Assembly (NCBI GenBank): GCA_016290255.1
Contig: JAEETG010000124.1
Location: 1 to 11,365, forward strand
Direction of reading: 5' to 3'
DNA length: 11,365 nucleotides
Origin: Clostridia bacterium
GTDB lineage: Bacteria; Bacillota; Clostridia; Christensenellales; UBA1242
Position numbers and translations under genes: made by a program. The notes under the pieces were generated by a model. That model was given only the letters and a program-made list of their open reading frames with translations. It was not told the DNA's origin and did no database searches. Positions 6,030 through 11,365 of this stretch are shown in pieces (position 1 is the first letter of the stretch; each line of letters starts with the position of its first letter).

Positions 6030-6485
6030 ATGGATTTTGATTTTGTAAACAGCGTGTATAACTACTTTTTGGACAAAAAAGAAAAAAGGGAGGAAATCTT
6101 GTATGTTGTTGAAACAGAAAAACAAAACTATGTTGTTAACGGACAAATTGTTGCAATGATGCTTGTTTGCCCAATTTCACCCAATGAAATGCTGGGCTCA
6201 AACTATGCTGAGATAAAAGACGAGAAAACTCGAGAGAAAGACAAAAAACAAATAACTTATCTTTCCCTTAGCGAAAGTGGTAATGAATTCTATAAAACAA
6301 TGGAAGTTGAACAAAGAAGCAATGCTTTCTTTATTGCCCTACAACAACTAAACAATGAAGAAAGCCCAAGAAGATATAGGCAAGAGAGAAAAAGAATCAC
6401 CTCATATTGCCATAAAAACGGCATCAAAAGCATAGACAAAACAACAATCCCTGCAAAAAAAGTTGAAAGCGACAGGGAACTTTAG
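6030..6485 (+). CDS. Unrecognised small protein orfA, paralogue of orfB
   Basis: I do not recognise this 151-residue protein. It has no signal peptide, membrane segment or Cys cluster and should be cytoplasmic. It is clearly related to the next gene: VVET (26-29) matches LVET; MMLVCPISPNEMLGSNYA (43-60) matches MMLVSLWSPEDIVSLGYA; and LSESGNEFYKTMEVEQRS (80-97) matches LNEKGDLYYKHVGIEQKS. The LsExGxxfYk pattern resembles the end of some winged-helix domains (LTExGxxxY), a hint only. The C-terminal third is basic (RRYRQERKR, 114-122). ATG 6030 has AGGAG about 7 nt upstream. First gene after a perfect sigma-A promoter; a terminator follows 6 bases after the TAG. Coding status is strongly supported by the paralogy, promoter and ribosome site; function unknown. 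Confidence 0.85.
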   Translation: MDFDFVNSVYNYFLDKKEKREEILYVVETEKQNYVVNGQIVAMMLVCPISPNEMLGSNYAEIKDEKTREKDKKQITYLSLSESGNEFYKTMEVEQRSNAFFIALQQLNNEESPRRYRQERKRITSYCHKNGIKSIDKTTIPAKKVESDREL

Positions 6486-6490
6486 GCTTT

Positions 6491-6517
6491 TAAAGAGCAT
6501 TTTTGCTCTTTTTTTTA
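6491..6517 (+). terminator. Hairpin terminator between orfA and orfB
   Basis: AAAGAGCA (6492-6499), a TTTT loop and TGCTCT (6504-6509) run into a T-tract to 6516. The stem core GAGCA/TGCTC recurs in the terminators of orfB and the LRR gene. orfB has no clear promoter after it, so read-through is probably needed. Confidence 0.75.
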
Positions 6518-6544
6518 AAATACAAATTGGTTGGAGGAAGAAAA

Positions 6545-6994
6545 ATGGCTAAAAGAAAAAATGAAAAGAAAGAAATGAAATACTTGGTTGAAACAACTGA
6601 GGCAGTTAGTTACATTTTAGACCGAGCATGTTTGGAGATGATGTTGGTGTCTTTGTGGTCACCGGAAGACATTGTTTCTCTTGGTTATGCGGTTAAAAAG
6701 GGTTGGTATGTTGGAAACGACAACAGAATTTATGAAAATATTGACTTAAACGAAAAGGGAGACCTTTATTATAAGCACGTGGGCATTGAACAAAAATCAA
6801 TAATCCCAATTGAAGCCATTCAAGAAATGAACGCCAATCCCCAAATTGAAAACTATGCTGGAGTGAAATTTAGATTGAAAGAGTTTTTCAATGTTAATGA
6901 AATTTTTTCAATTTCAAGATATGAAGGAAAAGAACTCGTTGAAAATGAAAAGCCACCTCAAAAACAAAAAACATCAGACCAAAAATCATTATGA
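6545..6994 (+). CDS. Unrecognised small protein orfB, paralogue of orfA
   Basis: This 149-residue cytoplasmic protein has no family I recognise. It is homologous to orfA along about residues 11-98: LVET (14-17), MMLVSLWSPEDIVSLGYA (32-49), and LNEKGDLYYKHVGIEQKS (68-85), then Ala-x-Gln-x-x-Asn. It differs in its basic N-terminus (MAKRKNEKKE) and in a hydrophilic tail rich in Lys and Gln. I chose ATG 6545 because GGAGG lies 7 nt upstream; the longer frame from 6503 would start inside the upstream terminator. The tandem order suggests local duplication followed by strong divergence. No promoter is visible between orfA and orfB, so it is probably expressed by read-through. The TGA stop (6992-6994) abuts its terminator. 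What the pair does is unknown. Confidence 0.85.
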   Translation: MAKRKNEKKEMKYLVETTEAVSYILDRACLEMMLVSLWSPEDIVSLGYAVKKGWYVGNDNRIYENIDLNEKGDLYYKHVGIEQKSIIPIEAIQEMNANPQIENYAGVKFRLKEFFNVNEIFSISRYEGKELVENEKPPQKQKTSDQKSL

Positions 6995-7019
6995 AAAGAG
7001 CAAAAATTGCTCTTTTTTG
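6994..7019 (+). terminator. Terminator of orfB
   Basis: AAAAGAGCAA (6994-7003) pairs with TTGCTCTTTT (7007-7016) around an AAA loop and continues into T residues. Its first base is the last base of the orfB stop codon. The stem core is the same as in the orfA terminator. Confidence 0.85.
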
Positions 7020-7068
7020 TTTCTTAAACTTTGATTTTTTGAACATATTTTCGCACAAAAAACACATA

Positions 7069-7096
7069 TTGACAACAAAAAAATTTGTGATATAAT
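7069..7096 (+). promoter_or_regulatory. Consensus extended -10 promoter of the LRR gene
   Basis: TTGACA (7069-7074) and TATAAT (7091-7096), 16 bp apart, with TGA before the -10. It shares TTGACAAC and GTGATATAAT in the same register with the orfA promoter; only the 10-base middle differs. The leader is short, about 22 nt. Confidence 0.9.
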
Positions 7097-7125
7097 TATT
7101 ATAGAAATGATTTTGGAGTGAAAAA

Positions 7126-8214
7126 ATGTTTGAAAAAATTAAAAGGTATATTGAAAAAAAGAAGTTCTACACCAAGACTTTTGGTAAAAAATTTTTAGAT
7201 GAAAATGGTGTTTTAACCATTCCTGAGGGGGTTGAGGTTCTCAGCCACAATATGTTTAAAGAAAACGGAAAAATAAAAAAAGTTGTTTGTCCAAAAAGCC
7301 TAAAACTTATTGGAAGTGGTGCATTTAAAAGGTGCTTTCACTTGGAAGAAATTGTGTTCAATGAAGGGCTGGAAACAATTGGTGCAAAGGCCTTTAAGGG
7401 CTGTTTTAACCTAAAAAATGTTAGTTTTCCATCAACCTTAAAAAACATAAACTATGAGTCATTTAACAAATGTATGGCAATAGAAAAACTAACAATTCCA
7501 GAAAGCGTTATATGCATTCAACCAGATGCATTCAAAGACTGCAAAGGCCTAAAAGATGTTGACATTCAAGCAAGAATTGAAAAAATTGAACCATACACTT
7601 TTGCTTTTAGCAGAATTGAAAACCTAACTCTTCCCGAAGGTCTTAAGGAAATTGATAAAAAAGCATTCCTCTTTAACTCAATAAAACAAATAAATTTCCC
7701 TGAGTCATTGGAAAAAATTGGAGATGGGGCTTTTTTTGGCAACAGATTGGAAAACATCTATTTCTTCCCGGGAATGAAAGAAATTGGAGATTCCGCTTTT
7801 AAGGAATGTTTCAATTTGGTTCTTGCCTATGTTCCAGACACAGTGGAAAAAATTGGTGCACATGCTTTTCAAAGTGATGTTAACCTAAGATATATTCACC
7901 TTCCAAAAAATTTATCTGTTTTGGAAGAGGGAGTTTTTGATGGTTGTGTGAAATTCAAAGAACTTGAAATTCCTGAAAATGTGACGACAATTGAATCAAA
8001 TGCAATCAACATGAAAGGAATTGAAAAACTTGTTTTCAAAGGTGAACCAAAAAACATTTCTCAAGACTCAATCATCACAACTTGGGTTAATAAAGTTGAG
8101 AACATGCCAAAAAGTTGTGAAATAACACAAAAAGAAGATGGCCTATTCTATCTTGCCCCAAAGGAAAATAATCTGCTTTCAATGGACAATCAAAAACAAG
8201 AGATGAGCGCATAA
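7126..8214 (+). CDS. BspA-type leucine-rich-repeat protein (LRR_5 family), no signal peptide
   Basis: This 362-residue protein is built of about a dozen LRR_5 repeats of 22-23 residues from about 28 to 310, of the pattern L-x-I/F-P-E-x-L-x-x-I-G-x-x-A-F-x-x-C (for example GLETIGAKAFKGCFNL, 81-96). Such repeats form a solenoid and usually bind proteins. Most known members are secreted or surface proteins; this one has a charged N-terminus (MFEKIKRYIEKKKF), no signal peptide, no membrane segment and no cell-wall anchor, so it should stay in the cytoplasm. The last 50 residues are not repeats. ATG 7126 has GGAG upstream. It has its own promoter, closely related to that of orfA, and a terminator right after the stop shared with polA. 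Partner and role are unknown; joint action with orfA/orfB is a guess from context. Confidence 0.9.
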   Translation: MFEKIKRYIEKKKFYTKTFGKKFLDENGVLTIPEGVEVLSHNMFKENGKIKKVVCPKSLKLIGSGAFKRCFHLEEIVFNEGLETIGAKAFKGCFNLKNVSFPSTLKNINYESFNKCMAIEKLTIPESVICIQPDAFKDCKGLKDVDIQARIEKIEPYTFAFSRIENLTLPEGLKEIDKKAFLFNSIKQINFPESLEKIGDGAFFGNRLENIYFFPGMKEIGDSAFKECFNLVLAYVPDTVEKIGAHAFQSDVNLRYIHLPKNLSVLEEGVFDGCVKFKELEIPENVTTIESNAINMKGIEKLVFKGEPKNISQDSIITTWVNKVENMPKSCEITQKEDGLFYLAPKENNLLSMDNQKQEMSA

Positions 8215-8241
8215 AAAAGAGCACAAATAGTGTGCTCTTTT
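8215..8241. terminator. Bidirectional terminator between the LRR gene (+) and polA (-)
   Basis: AAAAGAGCACA (8215-8225) pairs perfectly with TGTGCTCTTTT (8231-8241) around AATAG. It starts right after the LRR stop (8212-8214) and ends one base before the polA stop. The terminal A and T runs serve both directions. Confidence 0.85.
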
Positions 8242-8242
8242 C

Positions 8243-10726
8243 TTATTCTTCGTCATATAAATTTTTCCCAACACTAATTTTTGCCACAAGTGGAACTTTG
8301 AGTTTGACAACGTTTTCCATACAGTCTTTCACAATATTTCTAACTCTTTCCAGTTCATCTTCAAACACATCTAAAACAAGTTCATCGTGTATTTGAAGAA
8401 TTAATTTGGATTTCAAGTTATTCTTCTTGAGTTCATCAAAAACTTTCAGCATTGCGAGTTTAATGATGTCTGATGCGGTTCCCTGAAGTGGCATATTCAT
8501 TGCTGCCCTTTCACCAAACATTTGAGTGTTGTGATTGGTGGAATATATTTCAGTTATGTTTCTTCTCCTTCCCAAAAGCGTTGAAACATAGCCTTTTTCC
8601 TTTGCTTTTTCAACAGAAGATTCCAAAAATGCATGAATTGTTGGAAACATCTCAAAATATGCTTCAATAAAACTTTTTGCCTCAGAAACACTAACTCCCG
8701 TGTTGTTTGAAAGGCCATATGGGCTGATTCCATAAATTATTCCAAAGTTAACAGCCTTTGCCATTCTTCTCTTGTTGTCATCAACCTCATCATAAGGAAT
8801 ATGGAAAATGCTTGAAGCCGTTTCTGTGTGAATATCTTTGTTTTGCTTATAGGCATCAATCAAGTTTTGGTCACCGCTGTAATGAGCCAAAAGCCTAAGT
8901 TCAATTTGAGAATAGTCAGCAGATAGCAACACACACCCCTTTGATGCAACGAACATTTTTCTTAAAATTTTCCCTTCTTTTGTTCTTATTGGAATGTTTT
9001 GAAGGTTTGGCTCATTTGAAGAAAGCCTGCCAGTTACTGTGTTTGTTTGTTTGAATGTTGTGTGAATTTTTCCATCTTTAATAAATGGCTTCATTCCTTC
9101 CACATATGTTGAATTAAGTTTTGCAATAGTTCTATATTTTAAAATCAAATCCACAATTGGGTGATCATTTTTAAGCCCCTCCAGAACATCAACTGATGTT
9201 GAAAGTTTTTTGTTTCCCTTTGTGGAAAGCCCAAGCCTATCAAACAAAATTGAACCCAACTTCTTCGGTGAATTTATGTTAAACTCTTCTCCAGCAAGTT
9301 CATAGATTTGTTTTGTGAGTTTTTCAATTTCCGCCTGATAATTTTTGTTTAATTCGTCCAAAAACTTTTCGTCAACGCATATTCCATTTTCTTCCATGTC
9401 TTTCAAAACATAAACAAGTGGAAGTTCAACATTGAAATAAAGTTCTTCCATTTCATCATTCAAAATTTGCAACTTTGCTTTTTCAAAACAAGCCAAAAGT
9501 GAACTTGCATTTTGTGTTCCAGTTTCACCAAAGTATTCCATGATTTTTTCAAAATATTCAACCTTTGTGTTGCTGTTCAGAAGATATGTCATAAGGCTTA
9601 AATCATGGCACAAGCCTTCAACTTTTGTTTCATGCAAAACCTTTTTAAGTTCGTGGAAAACCTTTTTTATGCCTTTGTTCAAAAGAATGTCTTTTATTGT
9701 CTCAAAGCCACCATTAGCAACATAATATTCATCTTTATTTATTGCAAGTTCAATTGTATTGTTAACTGGCAAAATTGCAACAACATTATCTTTTATTTTA
9801 TCCAAAATTTGTGAAGCACTTTCAATCTCTATTCTTTTTATTTGCTTAACATCATTTTCCAAATTTTGTGAATCTGAAAACAGTTCTTGCCTCTTTGTTA
9901 GAGAAGAAAATTCATATTGTTTAAATATATCCAAAACTTTTTGAGAAAATGGCAAACAAACTTTGAAATCATCTAGGTTATATTCAATGTCACTGTCTGT
10001 TTTGATTGTTGCCAAAACATAACTCATTTCACAAGCATCTTTGCCCGCAATGAGTTTTTCTTTGAGTTTTCCAGATGTCTCATCAATGTGAGCATACACA
10101 TTTTTTGATGTTCCATATTTTTCAAGAAGAGACATTGCCGTTTTTTCTCCAATTCCAGCAACGCCTGGAATGTTGTCGGACGCATCACCCATAAGAGATT
10201 TTAGGTCAATCACTTGTGTTGGAGTTAGGCCAAACTCTTCTTTCAGTTGCCTTGTGTTAACACTCAAAATTTCTGATATGCCATGCTTTGTGAGCCACAC
10301 TTCCGTTTTGTCATCAATGAGTTGCAAGCAGTCTCTATCTCCAGTTAGAATAATGCTGTTATAATTTATGTTTTTTGCAATTGTTCCAATGATGTCATCA
10401 GCTTCAATCCCAAGTTTTTCAATGGTTTTGATGCCCATTTCTTTCAAAAGATTTTTAAGTGGTTCAAGTTGGCACCTAAGTTCTTCTGGCATTGGCTTTC
10501 TGGTTCCCTTATAATCACCATAGATATCGTTTCTAAAAGTTTTTCTTCCAGCGTCAAAAGCAACCACCATGTGTGATGGTTTGTGCTCGGTTAAAAGCTT
10601 TATTATTATGTTTGTGAAACCAAAAACTGCGTTATAGATGTGCCCATCTTTTGTGAGCAATGGTGGAAGAGCATAATAAGCCCTGTTTATCAAACTGTTT
10701 CCATCAATGATTATTAGTTTATCCAT
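8243..10726 (-). CDS. polA: DNA polymerase I, proofreading site degenerate
   Basis: This 827-residue enzyme removes RNA primers and fills gaps in replication and repair. The 5' nuclease domain (about 1-285) has IIIDGNSLINRAYYALP, the EADDIIGT motif (108-115), TGDRDCLQL and GDASDNIPGVAGIGEKTA. In the middle domain (about 300-400) the 3'-5' exonuclease DxE motif is absent (ILPVNN instead), as in Bacillus enzymes, so proofreading is probably lost. The polymerase domain has TGRLSS (565-570), motif A LLSADYSQIELR (D603), motif B RRMAKAVNFGIIYG (653-666, with Phe661 at the nucleotide-selecting position) and motif C QIHDELVLDV (H780, D781). I chose ATG 10726 because AGAGGT lies 6 nt upstream; longer frames from 10747 or 10756 would start in or before the -10 box. 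Length is slightly short of Bacillus PolA (about 880). Confidence 0.97.
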   Translation of the reverse strand: MDKLIIIDGNSLINRAYYALPPLLTKDGHIYNAVFGFTNIIIKLLTEHKPSHMVVAFDAGRKTFRNDIYGDYKGTRKPMPEELRCQLEPLKNLLKEMGIKTIEKLGIEADDIIGTIAKNINYNSIILTGDRDCLQLIDDKTEVWLTKHGISEILSVNTRQLKEEFGLTPTQVIDLKSLMGDASDNIPGVAGIGEKTAMSLLEKYGTSKNVYAHIDETSGKLKEKLIAGKDACEMSYVLATIKTDSDIEYNLDDFKVCLPFSQKVLDIFKQYEFSSLTKRQELFSDSQNLENDVKQIKRIEIESASQILDKIKDNVVAILPVNNTIELAINKDEYYVANGGFETIKDILLNKGIKKVFHELKKVLHETKVEGLCHDLSLMTYLLNSNTKVEYFEKIMEYFGETGTQNASSLLACFEKAKLQILNDEMEELYFNVELPLVYVLKDMEENGICVDEKFLDELNKNYQAEIEKLTKQIYELAGEEFNINSPKKLGSILFDRLGLSTKGNKKLSTSVDVLEGLKNDHPIVDLILKYRTIAKLNSTYVEGMKPFIKDGKIHTTFKQTNTVTGRLSSNEPNLQNIPIRTKEGKILRKMFVASKGCVLLSADYSQIELRLLAHYSGDQNLIDAYKQNKDIHTETASSIFHIPYDEVDDNKRRMAKAVNFGIIYGISPYGLSNNTGVSVSEAKSFIEAYFEMFPTIHAFLESSVEKAKEKGYVSTLLGRRRNITEIYSTNHNTQMFGERAAMNMPLQGTASDIIKLAMLKVFDELKKNNLKSKLILQIHDELVLDVFEDELERVRNIVKDCMENVVKLKVPLVAKISVGKNLYDEE

Positions 10727-10745
10727 ATTGTTACCTCTATTATCC

Positions 10746-10774
10746 ATTATAAACAAAAAACAAAAAATTTACAA
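10746..10774 (-). promoter_or_regulatory. Promoter of polA
   Basis: TTGTAA (10774-10769) and TATAAT (10751-10746) lie 17 bp apart on the minus strand. The predicted start, about 10739, leaves a leader of only about 13 nt that holds the ribosome binding site, which supports ATG 10726 as the start. Confidence 0.7.
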
Positions 10775-10783
10775 CTTTATAAC

Positions 10784-10810
10784 AAAAAAATTGCTGTTCC
10801 CAGCAATTTT
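10784..10810 (-). terminator. Terminator of the Asp-rich gene
   Basis: On the minus strand AAAATTGCTG (10810-10801) pairs perfectly with CAGCAATTTT (10796-10787) around a GGAA tetraloop and runs into Ts to 10784. It separates the Asp-rich gene from polA. Confidence 0.85.
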
Positions 10811-10813
10811 ATA

Positions 10814-11365
10814 TTATTTCTTTCTAGTTGATTTTTTTGGTTTTTCATCTTCGTCATCATCGTCTAAATCTTCATCTAGATCATCGTCATCATCGTCGTC
10901 ATCGTCGTCATAATCATCGTCGTCGTCATCGTCTAAGTCGTCATCATCATCTTCGTCATCGTCGTCTAAGTCGTCGTCATCATCAAGGTCGTCGAAGTTC
11001 ATGTCATCATCAAGTGAAATGTCGAGGTCTAGATCTCCAATGTCACCACCAAGGTCATCAGCATCACTAACTCCCATCATGTCACCAAGTTCATCTTCTT
11101 CTTCAAGCCTATCGTTTTCATAGTCGTCTTGGTTTTCAGTGTCTTCATAGAGCATGCTGTCTCCATGAAGTGCTCTATCCATATCACGCTCACGAGCACA
11201 TTGAGCACACATGTCTTCTTCCTCACTTATGTAATTTGTTTTGCAAACTGGGCAGATGTCAAAATCAAGTGACAAATCAATGTCGCCATCGTCCTCTCCA
11301 CTTTTGTATGCTGCTTCAACTTCTTTTTTACACACTGAACAGAGTTTATCTTTCTTTAGTATGTA
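10814..11365 (-). CDS. Zinc-ribbon-like protein with long aspartate-rich tail (5' end outside window)
   Basis: The frame is open from the window edge to TAA at 10816-10814, giving 183 residues that begin YILKKDKLCSVC. Three CxxC pairs are visible (C9/C12, C38/C41 and C53/C56; CPVC and CAQC), a layout typical of zinc-binding treble-clef or ribbon folds. From about 115 to 173 the protein is almost all Asp with a few Leu, Glu and Tyr, then ends in a basic tip (KPKKSTRKK). A GTG at 11335 could be read as a start but falls inside the first CxxC motif, so the real start is upstream. I do not recognise the family. Such acidic tails can mimic nucleic acid or bind basic proteins or cations; the RNA polymerase delta subunit has a similar tail but no zinc motifs. 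Function unknown. Confidence 0.82.
   Translation of the reverse strand, partial: YILKKDKLCSVCKKEVEAAYKSGEDDGDIDLSLDFDICPVCKTNYISEEEDMCAQCARERDMDRALHGDSMLYEDTENQDDYENDRLEEEDELGDMMGVSDADDLGGDIGDLDLDISLDDDMNFDDLDDDDDLDDDDEDDDDDLDDDDDDDYDDDDDDDDDDLDEDLDDDDEDEKPKKSTRKK

Noticed and set aside
6503..6544. ATG-type start at 6503 for orfB
   Set aside because: It lies inside the upstream terminator; GGAGG sits just before ATG 6545, whose product aligns with orfA.
10727..10756. Longer N-terminus of PolA from 10756 or 10747
   Set aside because: These codons overlap or precede the -10 box; AGAGGT is placed for ATG 10726, which begins MDKLIIIDGNS as in other PolA proteins.
10707..11070. Plus-strand Ser-rich and His/Arg-rich frames opposite the Asp tract
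   Set aside because: They are the complement of the GAT/GAC repeat, with no ribosome binding site or plausible protein composition.
11333..11335. GTG start of the Asp-rich gene at 11335
   Set aside because: It is the Val of the CSVC motif, and the frame stays open with a matching Cys upstream to the window edge.
10814..11365. RNA polymerase delta subunit (RpoE)
   Set aside because: The acidic tail is similar, but the visible N-terminal part has CxxC zinc motifs and not the delta winged-helix domain.

Overview
The window looks like a chromosomal segment of a low-GC, Gram-positive-type bacterium (Bacillota or a close relative), probably an anaerobe. The signs are AT-rich DNA, strong Shine-Dalgarno sites (GGAGG, AGGAG), near-consensus sigma-A promoters, compact hairpin-plus-U-tract terminators, the gene order rpmG-secE-nusG-rplK-rplA, a DNA polymerase I whose proofreading domain has lost its acidic motif, and a rubrerythrin. 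TAA, TAG and TGA are all used as stops, so the genetic code looks standard. I cannot name a genus.

Layout. Positions 1-381 (+) hold the 3' end of a lysine/alanine-rich, histone H1-like gene. It meets a leftward MscS channel gene (491-1546) at a shared bidirectional terminator. Next, all leftward, come a nucleoside hydrolase (1610-2488) and a rubrerythrin (2595-3194), each its own unit. The rpmG-secE-nusG-rplK-rplA operon follows (5764 down to 3318), with a strong promoter at 5819-5847, a probable L1-binding autoregulatory leader before rplK, and a terminator straight after rplA. The 49-aa L33 gene (5615-5764) is easily missed.

Positions 5941-8241 carry a block of three + strand genes between two leftward housekeeping units: two unrecognised small paralogues (orfA 6030-6485, orfB 6545-6994) and a cytoplasmic BspA-type leucine-rich-repeat protein (7126-8214). 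The promoters of orfA and of the LRR gene share 18 of 28 positions in exact register, and all three genes end in terminators with the same GAGCA/TGCTC stem core. This is the best candidate in the window for an undescribed, co-regulated system; its function is unknown.

On the right, polA (8243-10726, minus) has its own promoter. A leftward gene running off the window edge (10814-11365) encodes a protein with paired CxxC zinc-type motifs and a very long aspartate-rich tail with a basic tip.

Together the housekeeping genes serve translation, transcription elongation, secretion, replication repair, osmotic protection, oxidative-stress defence and nucleoside salvage. No stretch longer than 300 bases lacks a gene; the longest gap (5765-6029) holds the divergent promoters of rpmG and orfA. 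I saw no tRNA, rRNA, CRISPR array or insertion sequence.
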